Shown here: piece by piece, positions 14,557-27,300 of the stretch | Layout of the letters: each line of letters starts with the position of its first letter | How positions within the stretch are numbered: the stretch's first letter is position 1 | NCBI GenBank assembly: GCA_013396915.1 | Contig: VWZL01003420.1 | Coordinates: 186,001 to 250,000, forward strand | DNA length: 64,000 bases | Direction: 5' to 3' | From: Stercorarius parasiticus | Taxonomy: Eukaryota > Chordata > Aves > Charadriiformes > Stercorariidae | Position numbers and translations under genes: made by a program | The notes under the pieces: model-generated | What the model was told of the DNA's origin: nothing | The model's input: the letters and a program-made list of their open reading frames with translations, nothing else | Database searches by the model: none

Positions 14557-14640
14557 TACGTATGGCAATTTTTTAAGAACCTTTTCTGATCATATTTCCT
14601 AGGTACGTAGACCTATAAATCTTCATGCTGCAAATAAAGA

Positions 14641-15336
14641 ATGCAACAACCGAACTCTGATTATTCTACAGACCTGATCAAAGAAACCTGCATTAGTGTG
14701 GAACTACAAAACAGGGAAGCTGATCTTTATAAAGAAAATGTTGCTTTGTCTGGAAGCAGCAGTCCAGAAGATGTCTTCAGTTCCTGTGAAAAGCAGGCAG
14801 TATCAGTTTGCATGGACACCACCATGCCTCCAGGTGACTACATTCGAAGACGAGGTTATACAGAGTCTTCACTTCTGAAGCTTCCCACAGAGGAGTGCAT
14901 TGGGAGCCACCATGCACTTTTCCAGTTTGACCGGCATGCTCTGGCCAGAATTTCCACTTCTCCAACTTTAAGGCGTCTAAGGATGGCGTCCGCCTCACAA
15001 GCTCTGTCATTTCAGGACTGCTCTGACGCAGCTCAGCTGGGGAATCAAAAGGAATACACCAGCTGTCTCCACCATGTTTGTAAGAGTCCACCTCGGTGCA
15101 CTACAACTTCCTCATTGTCATTGCCTTCTTGTGTCCATGCAAAACTACTGTCTTCCAAAGCCAAGTCTGAGACAGCTATAGCCAATCCTGAGTCTGCTGG
15201 CCCCAGATCAAAGCTGCCGAGCCAAAAAGATCCTGGCAGTCCCAATGAGATGCTCCAAAAGTCTTGGAGAGCCAACTCTGCTACTCTGCCTAGGAGACTC
15301 CCCCGCCCCAGTCCTACACCACAGGAGGGTGTCCAG
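14641..15336 (+). CDS. PLEKHG7: PLEKHG7 coding exon 1 (N-terminal disordered region)
   Basis: 232 codons ending exactly at a codon boundary before the donor CAG|GTAAGC. The ATG at 14641 has A at -3 and an in-frame TAA two codons upstream (14635-14637), so translation cannot start further 5' in this exon. The peptide is rich in Ser, Thr and Pro, with basic patches (YIRRRGY around residue 70, RRLPRP near the end) and no recognisable domain, fitting the unstructured N-terminus of PLEKHG proteins. Open frames on the opposite strand (14777-15091, 15045-15359) are shadows. Confidence 0.8.
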
Positions 15337-18300
15337 GTAAGCGGAATAGGATGATGCAACCTCCTTTTCAGTCTTGGATATTCAGTGTTGATCCCTCATG
15401 GCCCAGTGCATAAACAAAACCACAGTTCTTAACCTGGCCCACATTCCTCTGATACAACAGACCAACTTCTATGCTCATCAGGAAGGGCAATTTTTCCTTC
15501 CAAATCAGCAAAAGGCAACCGTTCCAGCCTTGTCTCTTGATGACTAGGTTGGTCTAGTCCACTCCTGCACATGGCCACTCTTTCCCACCTCTGTCCATTC
15601 ACTCAGGTGGTCCAGTAAAACTGTTTGTGGGGCTATGAAAGAACAAGACTAAGTAATTTATCCAGTCCTGGTTTGGATTTTAGAAGATTATTTTCTTTCC
15701 AGGGTCCTTTAGCAGGGTTCTTCCCTGGCAGCTCTCCCCAGTAACTTCACCCCAGGTTTGCTACTAGATCTACTCTCAAAGACCTTGCATTTCTTGCACA
15801 GGAAGTTAAATTGAAGCACATGCTTGACTCTGTCCTTACTCAAAGGACCTACACTGTCACTGAACATGGATGGCGTTAAATAAGTGTATAGCTCTTTACT
15901 AACCAGTTAGTTTTGTGCCACAGACCAAAAGCTATTCCTCTCCCCCCGCCCCCGGCTTCAAATATAGAAAACATTCTGGGTATCAAATGAGTTCTCCTCC
16001 TTTCTCCATAACAGTGAAAATAATTAGCCAATGCCTAAGTCTATGTAGGACATTTCTGTTCACAAATTAGTACTTTTTTCACAAAATCAGATTGCTTGCT
16101 TGCTTTCTGACCAAGTAACGAGAATATCTCACTTTCTTTCAGAAGAGTGGATTTCCTATACAAAGGTATGCATGTACGTGTTTTATGTTATTCTAAATTT
16201 CACTTCTCTACATTTTTAATGAATCCTCTTCACTCTAAGACAAAACCGAACAGCGAGGCACGTATGTGTAACTCAACTTTAATTTGTAGATTTGCTTTGT
16301 GAAATGCCTGTCACCAGCTTGTTAAACTAAACTTATTTAATGAGATTTTCTTTCAAAGGTGGCCCCCTCCCCAATACATTTAGCTATATTTCACGCAATA
16401 TTTCAGCTGGACCACAGGAGAGCTCTGCCCTAGGAACTAACTGCCAAAAGGTCTGGCTGTTTGGATTAGCAGTGTCAAATTTCAGCTTGAAGAATGTGAA
16501 ACATCTCATAATCTTGAGCGACATTCTTCAAAACTTTGTGGGAGGGAGAAGGGAGCAAAGAAGCTAGGAGAACAGCTCAATATTGTTCTCCTACATGAGC
16601 AAAGCAGACCTAGGACTGCTACTGGGTGGGGGGATTTCTAATCCTACAAACTGAGACAAATACTTGGATTTTATAAATTAGTACAGGCAAGATAAGGTGC
16701 TGCATACCCTAGATCTGTGCAGTGAATTGCATCAAGCTCTTACAAGCGATTATCAGAAAGTAAAAGCTTGATTAGGAGTGAGTTTGGTTCAGCCATTTTT
16801 GTTTCCTTAAGATGTTCAAATGTTTACAGAAGGGAACTGAAGTTTATTTTCTCCCCAGACAACAAGGAAGTGGGAGCTAGTACCTCCCTTAATGACCATC
16901 CCTCTCTCACCGATGGGGCAGTGCTCACTTTACTGCATGATCCCCTTGAAGATTTCGGGTGGGGCATGCAGGTGAGTGAGGTATATTAAAAGCACCAGCA
17001 CTGGTGAGCAAGTCTTGGCGAAGACAGAAGTAGCCTCACAACAAACAGCAATACACTGCTTCTATGACTCTGCTATAACGTGTTTCACTTATCAAGGCAG
17101 TAGACACCACTGGTTGACCTCTGTCTCCTCTTCTTCCCAATATTTACTCATTTTTCAGGTAAAAAGCTCTGTTATAACCTGCGGCTTACAAACAGGTCTG
17201 TGTTTCAAGTACATTTATGTTTGGGACTGGGTGGATTGGAGCAGGTTGATACAGTCTGGGAGTCTTCACACAATGCAGTTCCCCAGACACGGCTAAACAG
17301 ATGTGCATGTGCATCTGAAGTCACATGTTCACTGTAGAAGAGGCTTCCTAGATTTCCTGAACTGCTGCGATTTCCAACCCACTCTTTAGCATTTTGAATT
17401 TACAATGGAGAGTGGAGGGGAGGGAGAGATCTCTGCATCTCGTGAAAACAGGTGATCTGTACCTATTATGGCCAAGAGTCTGTTCTGATCCAACTCAAAA
17501 TGGTAATACATAAGCATATCTCACTGACAGGGTGAACATTTATGTGATCTGTAGCAAACTTCAGGGGAGACTTTGAAGAATACTGAATGCAAATGGCTAA
17601 ACAGGAGAACATTGAACGTACACACCTTCTCTTGGTGCCACGTGCCTGGCAGCTTCAGAACAAAACCACTATATGCCAGCTAGGATACTGGCTCTGTACT
17701 TCTATCCAGACACATTTTAAAATCATACAAGAAACAATGCAAGCTTTGTTCCATAGCCGCCAGCAGGAAAGATTGACAAAAGGATATTTGGATGATATAT
17801 TATGATTTCTATTTTTTGTCTTGACCAATATTAGAATGGGCAGAAATATAAAACACGAATCACCAGTTTCTGCTTTAAATGTTTTTTGTCAAGTTGAGTT
17901 TGGTCCAAGGTCTGCGCAAGGGCTGTATTCAGCTCCTCCTTTATCCAAATCATTAGTCTAACTCCTTAACAGCTAATCCCTTCTTATCACAGCCAGAGAA
18001 AACTGCTGAAATGTCAGATTATTCTCTCCGTCTAGAAGCACATTGGAACAGTTGGCAAACCTCCTCCAAGACTGACATATATCGTCCAGGGTAAAAACAT
18101 ACCTCCATCCTTCAGTTTTAATGAACATCTCTTCTCCCCACTCCCAGGCTGTACTTTCAAAAGCCTTTCTTAAAGCAGCAATGCTCACCTTAAACAGGCT
18201 TCCCACACACAGCCCTCAGTCAGGAATGCCAGTCCATCTCTGTCGGCATGGCAACATGCTGAACTGATGCTGATTAAAAATAATCAGCCAAAATAAATAA

Positions 18301-21300
18301 AGAAAAAGGCTAAGAGGGGCAGCACAGAGAGAGGTGCATGTGGTGGAGACAAGGTGAGATGCTAAAGCCAACACTGAAGTGGAAGGCAACACTGATAAAA
18401 CAAAACCTTTAGTTTACTCTGAGTTCATTTTCTCCTCGCACCATTCAGCGTATCAGAGAATGGGTGGAAAACTGGATTACGCTATTTCCTAAAGACAACC
18501 ACTAATGAAGAATCTTCTCAGTAACTGGCAAGGCAGCCCATTTTCAATGAATCGAGGGAGCTGGGCTCATCTATCGTGAAGTGCTCCTCTTCCTCTTTTA
18601 ATGTCTCGTATGCCCGTAAAGTGTCATGCTAACTCTTTGAATCGGGGAGTCCAAATACCTGCCCTGAGTGTCCTGGGTAACAGTGTCACCACCTGGTGGC
18701 TATCTCAGCACTGTGATCACCCTATAATGTTGACCTTTGTGATTTCTTCAGCTGCTTTTATTCTCATCTTGTGGGTATTCCTTTAAATAATGTATCTGTT
18801 ATTGAAGTAAGGTGATTTATATAGATGGCTGTTCCCTGGGACAGTTAGTTAGGCTAAGATTATGGACATATAAAGATACAGACCTCTAAAAAGCAATCAG
18901 CTGAAACTCTCCACCTCCTAGAAAAAACTATATACACAGGATATTTATTTTTCCAGACCATGGAAATATAAATGACATGCTTCAGTGTCTTTAATAATTT
19001 TCCGTAACTTTGTAAAGCAAACTTGTGACATTATCCCATTTCACAAAGCAAGAAGATTTAAAGGAGGAATTGTGGCAGATAATATCTCCTCAGGTGTTTG
19101 AGTTCATCCCTAAAGTACAAGCATTTCTTTCACTCAAACACTTCAGTCCTCTGCCCCTAGTCAAAAAAACCCAAACAAAAACTAAAGAAAAAGGCAAAGC
19201 TACAGAGTCTTCAGGTGTGGAAAGATGCTAAAATATTGCATACAGACTCATAACTGGTAAACTGAATTACACAGCACTTTGGTAGTTTAATTTCTCCAAT
19301 AAAACCAACTAAAACATCTAATGTATCTAATAAGTCTACAGGCATCAGGCCAGGTGATCACAGATACCTGTACCTTCATCTGTGAAGCATGAGTACATAA
19401 TTTAGGCATGTAAGTCATTAATCAGCCCAGGCATGTCAAACTGCAAAGGTATATCATAGATACGCATCCAAGTGACCTTGGCATACTCCCACACACCGCA
19501 GGCTTGCAGACCTATGTGAAGAGCTTGTTTAGACATGTATGTGTCTAAAGTTCAAAGCCTTTTTGATCTAAGGAAATAACACCATTTAACTCAGTTACAA
19601 TGAAACTACGCTTCCCATTACTAATCTTCAGAAGCCCCCGGCCTCCAACTTCAAAACATATTCTAAAATTGAAGTAGGCTAGATACTTTAAAAATCAATA
19701 ATACATTGGCAAAATATTACTGTGAATCCAACCTGAAATAAATCTCCTGGATTTCCTAGTACAGGAGTGACAACTTTAAGAATTTGCCTTGTATTATATT
19801 GCAGCATCTGGCTTGTATAATAACGCAGCTGCCCAAGAGGTTGCATCGTGGAATCACTGGAGGTTTCAGAAGCATCTTAATGCAATTGTTACCAACACTG
19901 AACATTTGCACTGGGTAGCACTCAGTGCACCTCATCAGCAAGGGGTCTCCCTGCACTGGTATGGGCTTGCAGACAACCAAGAAACAGACCCCATCCATAA
20001 AAGCTCTCAAGCCATGTCATGAGAAACCTCAGAGTTTCATTGGAAATACCTAAAGTTAAATAAACAGATCCTACATTCCCCATTCAGTTAGGGCTAACAG
20101 AAAAGGAAAAGCTTTTGGAGAACTTGTACACTGCACATTGTAAACTCCTCAACATGTGATTTTCAAGCCCTAATATGTCCATATTCCAAGTGTTAAAGTC
20201 CCAGACCTGGCCCTCGTGATAACCTACAGTCCATTCTGTTATTAGGAGCAGTTTTTCCTTCCATCTATACAATTCAATTGGTTTAGCTAAGGCAATTGCA
20301 AACAATGTCAGTGCCAGATCACAACAAAAAGCATAATCTCCATGTCCTGTTATACATATCAAATCCCAGTTCTCTGTCTCAGAGCTCATCTGCCAGTTGA
20401 TAAGTTGTCAAGCTCATGCACTTATAGGGAAAAATATACCTGATGGGTGTTGGCAAATGGCTAGATATTCACAGTAAGGTACCTGCTTAGGCAAAAAGAA
20501 AACCCAAAACAGAAAGAATTACACTTAACTGACCAAAAATACCATACACAATAAACAGTGACTGAAAAAGAGAATTTTTATATATGTACATACATTTCAC
20601 ACCTCCTCCCTCATCTACTTAATTACTGACCCTTTGAACTCTAATGCCATCTTCATGCATCAGTCAATCAAAGACAGCACAACAGCAGCTGTAGACACCA
20701 GTCACTTTGCAACAGTATACTAACACAATTAATTGGTATCCGTGTGAGTTATTAGCAAAATCCAAAGAGGTTTTTGATGTGCACCAATAGTTTCTGTATT
20801 TCAATGCAAGCAGCTGCTGGCACAAACATGCTGTTGGATACAGAATGCCCATGTCACTTCACTTGATGGATCTACATCCTGGACAATGCCCTCTGTTAAT
20901 AACAACAATAGTTGGAAAGAGCCATTTGTTTTCAACCAGCGGGGCCACTAAGTCATATTATATTCAAAATACAAAATATTTGAATTAGCAGGAAAAGCAC
21001 CAAAAACATTTAGAAAGAAAATAGCTCAAGCTAGCCAAAAAGTTAAATATTAAAAAAAAAGAAAAAACACAACATTTTCAGTGTTTCACTAGTATGCTGC
21101 CTTTTCTTGAAATCACCTGAGTTATATGAAGGTTGAAAGTATAGAATCACAGAATCGTTATGGTTGGAAGAGACCTTTAAGGCCATCAAGTCCAACTGTT
21201 AACCTAGCATTGCCAAGTTACTACAGAGTAGTAACGAAGTAATGACAACCCACATATCAGCTAAGGACACGGTATTTAAGTGCTCCTTTGGACTCCAGTG

Positions 21301-24300
21301 CCAAAACATAGATTCTGAAATCTCCACTTTTCGCCTGATCTCAGAAGAACCCAGGAATTTCCAATATTTAAATTCTTTAAGTACCTATTATCTGAAGCAA
21401 GCCATGGTCATGATCTCAGCAACAATGTGCAGTTGGAAAGATAATTATAAATTTGCTGTCTATCACTGACATTTTCTACTCATTGTTCCTTTAACACATC
21501 ACGTCACAGCCGCTGTGCTTTGGTTTTTTAGCTCATTTCCTCCTGTCTCAGCAAGGAGCACTTCGGTAGTTTCCTCTGCAGCCACGGGCAGAGAAAGATG
21601 ACGTGTGTTGTTGTTGCGTCTCACAGATCGGCCGAGCGCAGGCGTAGCTCCCTGGTAGTGAGTCTGCCGGGACTCGAGGTGTTCCCTGGAGACCTCCTGG
21701 TGTCAGACAGTGCCATGAACTACCTGCCCCACGTGGCCCTCCTGCTAAGCGCAGGTCAGACACAGGGTGGGGTTTGCTTGGCTGAGCCCAGCGAAAGCCA
21801 TGACTAAAACATGCATGTGCGTGTGGGGGGTGGGGAGGGAAGATCGGTGCGATGACGACACGTGAGGCAGCACAGCCTCCATGGGGGATTCTGTTACCCC
21901 ACACCAAAGCAACTGCATCACTAATTTTAAAACTCCCCTCATTTTGGGGTTGGTTTGGTTGGTTGGGTTTTTTTATATTTTTGCCTGCATTGTACTGTTG
22001 AATGCAAAATGTAAGAGGTAGATGAGGGGGGCAGGACACGGATCACCTCCCTCCTCCACGAGCAACCAGAGCCCAGGCCAGGATCTCCGTCTGCAAGAAG
22101 CTGAGTTACAAATTCCTGCCTGCACATCTTCAAGCAGAGGGAAGAGAGTGGCCCATGCCACCCTTTCCAGTAGTGCTCTAATCACAAGGGTAGCAGACCC
22201 AACTCATGGCTAGAGGTTGCTCACAAGACCTTCCAACACTGAAACGTAGACCTGCTAGTAATTTCCACAAGTATCTATTGTGGAATACAATGATAGAATG
22301 GTTCAGGTTTGAAGGGACCTTAAAGATCATCTAGTTCCAACCCCCCTGCCCTGGGCAGGAACACCTCCCACTAGAATAATATAGTGTGCAGTGTGATTGC
22401 CAGAGACCAGAAGATGCTGGTGACCAGAGACCAAAATTTTCTCAAAAAATAAGTAAGTCAAGGTCACAACCAGCAGTTTCATGAAAACAAACAAGCCAAC
22501 CATCCCCAGAAAGAATGACCAAGGCCTTCAAAATCTGAAAGGAGAAAGTTTCAACTGTGATTCCCAGTCACACACAGGTGCCACATGTAGAAAACTCTTT
22601 CCAATTTCTTGCTGAACAAACACAGGCATTCCTCACCTCTCACCAGTGCATTCCTACATCTGGATCCCCAGCTTTCCCTGTGCCTCACTAAGGACCATGA
22701 GTTACAGCCTGCACCACTGCGCCAGCCCCACGACAGATCTGAGGCTTAGGGTTTGTAGGATTGTTTATTCACAGGAGTTTTAAATACCTGCATAGCTCCA
22801 AGATATTACTAATGAGCAGACATACCCTAATTCGTGCTTCAAAACATTATCTTCAAGAATTGGCTTGAGGTATGATGTGTTTTCCCATGTAAGGTATTGG
22901 CAATCACATACTTATCATCTGCAGCAAGTGGGAGTGTTTAGCATCGTCCAAGGTCCCATCACAGACAGACATAATTCTTGCTGGAAGGAACCCAACAGGC
23001 TTAATGGGTTTTAAGTCTGGTGCACAAACTGCCTAAACACAAGTATTATATCTGAGCCAAGTATAGTATATCAGCCTTCATATTAAAAAAATTAATAAAA
23101 AAATAATTTAAAAAACCCCTATAAATAACAGTTTTATTTTTAGCTATTTGTTTCTTTACTGATAACACATTTGTTTTACTCATTAGAGTCCAAAAAGCCA
23201 AGGTGGCCATTTGCCAAAAGAGGAGTTGTGAGTATTTCACCATTTTTTTTTTATCTTGCACTGACCTTGCCTTCTCCCACAACTAACCTGGGTAACAAGA
23301 GTTTCTTTACTTTATTGCCCTTGGATAAAGGCAGCCGGCAGGGTGAGCTGAACTCGGAGGTCTCAGCCCACCCTGGGGCTGCTTGGACATTAATCTGCAA
23401 TGAAGGTAGGGTGGCTCCAGTGCAGCCACCAGTGCCACTGCGCGTGATGCACATGAAAACACGGTCAGTGCCGCTGCTCCCCGTCCCCATGGGTGGTGGG
23501 AGGAGAGGTGCCCAAGGCACCAGGAGGGCAGAGGAGGGTAGGCAACGCAAGAGCTCTCCTTCAAGGTGCTCAGTGGTGGCAGCAGGTCGAATGCAGCTCC
23601 CTGGGCTAAGAGAGCACGCGGTGGGTCAGTCAGTCACATCATTGCTTTGACCACAGTGTATCCTGCATTTTCTGCATGCCAACCTAGCCCTTAGTGCCTT
23701 AGGGCTCTAGAGTATCTGCCTAACTCCCACTCACACAGAGGGATCTAGGCTTTACCTATCAAAGTAGCTTTTTAGATGCTTTCTGAGGCCTTTCCTGTCC
23801 TCGTGGGCACCCTCACACTTGCCAGTAAAAGCATACACACCAACACACTTCACTTAATTTCCTTGTCTAACATATTTCCTTGTCTTTTCTAGTTATGAAA
23901 ATTTTGTCTTAGTATGGTATCCAAATTTCCTTTCTGAGCACTGTTCATCATTCAAAAAAATCATTTACAAGTGTCTTGATAACTTTGCACCCCTAAACAT
24001 GTAATTGTGAACAGTCCCTTCCTAATATTTTTTGCATTTTATCTTCTAAATCTCAACTATCAAAGACGAGTTTGTGCAAGTGAATCCAATGCAATTACTC
24101 GCGTACAAGGGTTCCCACTTCATCTGATAGCATTTCTATAGCATTTGAAGGAGCACAGCCTAAAACTGAGAAATTTTAAATTCAGCAAAATATTTGAAAT
24201 TTGCAATAAAATGTATTTGATATCTAGCAAAAAATGATTTCTGAGACTATTAAATGCCATAAAATTTACTCGATGAAGATTCGTTTGCTGGTGCACTGGG

Positions 24301-27300
24301 TGAGTGTGGGGGCATATACAATTACATTATTGTTTCTGTTCCATTTCAAGCTATCTTTCAAAATTAAGAGTTGAGCTTAAACTCTGGATTTCTAATATTA
24401 TAATCAAACACGTATTTCAAAATTGGCTTGAGATCAGTGCCTAAATTTCAGACAATAGAAATCCATGAAGTACAAGTATACTGTTCCAGAGAGCGGACAA
24501 AACTTAGGCAAACACCTTATAAGTCTGTGCTCAGAGCACTAAATTAGAGTTCATAAATACTGTTAAATTTTGTACATGGCACTGTCGGCCTGAAAAACAA
24601 AGCCAAACCAAAAGCAATTGTTTTTATTTCATGATCCCTCACATAGACAAACTCCTCCTGCTCTTTAAGCTTTCTAAAAGCTCATTTTATAGACACTACT
24701 CTGCAGCTGACCAAAGGAGGTTTTTTCAATACGTACCTCAAATAAAAAAATTAATAAATACATAAACAAACACTGAAGCTCTGTATACCTATGGCAGGAG
24801 GATGACTTTGAGTTTGTCATCCCCTATTTTTGACAGTGCTGAAGGAAGCAAAATATTTTATTTGTTCTGTCTCCTGAGGACAGCCCATTGTCCCTTGCCA
24901 TACCAATGATTTGCCCTGCCACAGACTTCTGCATTACATAAATAAGATCTTACACATCCACACCTAAGCCACCTACACACCCCACCCATAGCTACAAATA
25001 AACCTGCCACCACTGCCTCATCTCTGTGTAGGAGAGCCTGGAAATATAAGGAAATCACTCAGTTAAGGGCAAATTCCTTACAGATCAGAGCAAGGTTACC
25101 GAGTTGGGTAAGCTTCTTAATGGTCTTTAAAGCATTGTGTGAATCAGGGACGCTCTTTTGTCATTCAACAGGGTAAAGACAAACAGAAGCAAGCATCTGA
25201 CCTGGAAAACTGTCTTTCAACCGTTAAGATCATAGACTGCAGCACACATGAATTTTTCTGCTTTAAGGTATCAAAATACTCAGTATACTGTACGAAGGAC
25301 ACTTAAAGATGGGGATAAAAGTTTTGTGTTCATTTCAATTTACCATTTTTCTCTACATTAATCTGGATATGAGACACCTCTGCAAAATTCATGCATAAAG
25401 CATAAGGTGTATTTTTGTTGTTTGAAATGGAGGGGCGAGGGGGAAACTGTGAGTGTTGTAGAGGGTTAGCAACGGCCGTCATAAACCCCTGGATTTTGCC
25501 AGGCTTCCAGACTGCCCTAGATCAGGGAGGTACCACCTTCAAAAAAAAAAAAGACATCAAGACAACCCTCCCAGCAGCACCTGCAGATCTGGGGAAAGAA
25601 ATTGCAGCATCACAGAGATGCCAAATGTGGCAGGGTCACCCCCCCTGCTGCATTCAGAGGCGGCCACGGAGAGGTCAGTGCCAACACCAAGGTTCAGCTG
25701 AAGAAATCCCACCAAAGACTGTCTGCCAGATAAACAAGGCTCTTGGCCTCCGGGGTCCCCTAGCAAGCTTGGGCTACTGGGGTGGTATATCAGCTAACCC
25801 ACACCTGACACCATCCCCACTCCAAAGCAAACCTTTTGCTTCTCACCGCAGGCTGTTATGTGCAGCTCCCCATAGATTCGGTTGTTGAGAACTCCTATCA
25901 GTGCCTAACTTATATGGGAACATCTGACTTTGGAGCAGGTCGGTAAGGTAATAATGGCCACCTTAGGACTAAACAAAACAATATCCAAGCACCTACGAAG
26001 ACCTAGTCCTTTGATACCTTGATTTTACCAGCTGGAAAACAGGAAGTTATCATCCATCCTTGCTTTACAGCACCAGCACAACAGACTAAATTCCTTAGCA
26101 CTTGCAAGCTGCCCACTATTTTTTGATACAGCATTCTACAAACAATCATACTGTGTTACTTTCAAATTCGATGTGTTTATATTATTGGAGGAAAATGTCA
26201 GGTTTCTTAACCTTTTTCAAGGAGTCTTTAAGGTTTCAGAAGAATCACTAATACTGGCAGTTGGGCTCTTTATATGGGCAAAGAGATCATAGATTCTTTT
26301 CATAAGGTCTGAAGCAGTTGATGCAACAGTCAGTGGTTTTCTTTCTTCTTCAATCAATAGAGTAAATCTTGGCATGAATTTATAAGGACACAACAGACTG
26401 AGCAGAAAGATGTCGACAGCCGGTTAGAAGTGAAAAAAGAAGCAGCAGTGTGGGAACTTTTCACAAGTGAATGCACTTACTTTCTGGATCATTTGCTGGT
26501 TCTCAAGACGGTAACTTCAGATTTCATTTCCCAAAAATAATGAAACATTATTTGCCCCGCTGTCAGCATGGCAGACATAAAGCCGCCTGTAACCTCGCAT
26601 TGGGTGTCTATGGGGGAATGACTTAAGCACTTGTTTTTTCTCCCATCTTGCCTGCTCATCCTGTTTCCACAGTTCCCTCTGGTTTTTATCTTCTTGATGG
26701 CATCTCTTTTTCTGGACATCACTTTCTAGTGCTTTGCAAACACCATCTAATTGCAGATCCTTCTGGTAATTTCAGCTGAATTATTCTCTTTCTATTCCTC
26801 TCACTAACACTGAACTGAAGCCACTCTCCAATTGACCATACTGGATATTTCTCTACCGCTCGTCTGTAACATTATAGTCTTCATTTAACTTCATATAGAG
26901 CTGTGTTTAGATTATCCTGACTAAAGCATGAAAACCTCAAAACTCAGCAGACCTGTAGTTCTAATACTACAAGAAATCAAGCAAACTAAAAAACAACTCC
27001 TCTCTCAAAAACTCCAAATTGCCTCCATCATGGTGAATTTTAAGAGCTTTGAAATATAGACAAGAATATTGCACAGTTACAAGAATAGCTGCACTATTTA
27101 CATTCATCACAGCTCAAAAGTTAGTGTATCCTTTTAAAAGGATGGAAGCTTCCCTAAATATCTTGTCATTTTTCTCTTATTCTGCACAGACAATTTCTGT
27201 TTTCTTATTAGTCAAAAGAAAAAGATTAGTGAAGTATTTTCCATGTTGCTGAAAAGTTAGCCCAGGCAATACAAGAAGTACTGCAAAGTAAAGGGAATAA

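Larger units (their letters stand above)
16166..21626 (+). other. PLEKHG7 intron 2
   Basis: 5.5-kb intron. It holds a possible alternative exon (16859-16971) and a CR1 fragment (21141-21222). Open frames such as 17587-17805 and 19789-20022 show no family resemblance and are taken as noise. The 3' end is a good acceptor (tgttgcgtctcacag). Confidence 0.55.

Noticed and set aside
14777..15359. Two 104-codon - strand frames opposite PLEKHG7 exon 1
   Set aside because: Antisense shadows of a coding exon whose + strand frame has a start, an upstream stop and a consensus donor.
16143..16173. Longer version of the microexon using the GTACGT donor at 16174 and joining 16859-16971 in its most protein-like frame
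   Set aside because: It fits the 16859 exon (phase 1), but that exon then ends in phase 0 and cannot join the 21627 exon in frame; the 23-nt form fits the whole gene with a stronger donor.
17587..17805. Open frame ending in YLDDIL, resembling the reverse transcriptase active-site motif
   Set aside because: Only the six-residue string matches; none of the surrounding reverse transcriptase motifs is present and the frame stops immediately afterwards. No LTR or primer-binding site nearby.
21548..22039. 163-codon - strand frame
   Set aside because: It runs antisense across PLEKHG7 exon 3 and GC-rich flanks; the + strand has splice sites, matching phases and a protein-like peptide, so this is a shadow.
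23171..23650. 159-codon + strand frame
   Set aside because: Only 23187-23227 is exon; a GTGAGT donor follows and the rest is intronic read-through without family resemblance.
25415..25888. 157-codon + strand frame in PLEKHG7 intron 5
   Set aside because: No splice-site or family support; a frame this long is expected a few times by chance in 64 kb read in six frames.
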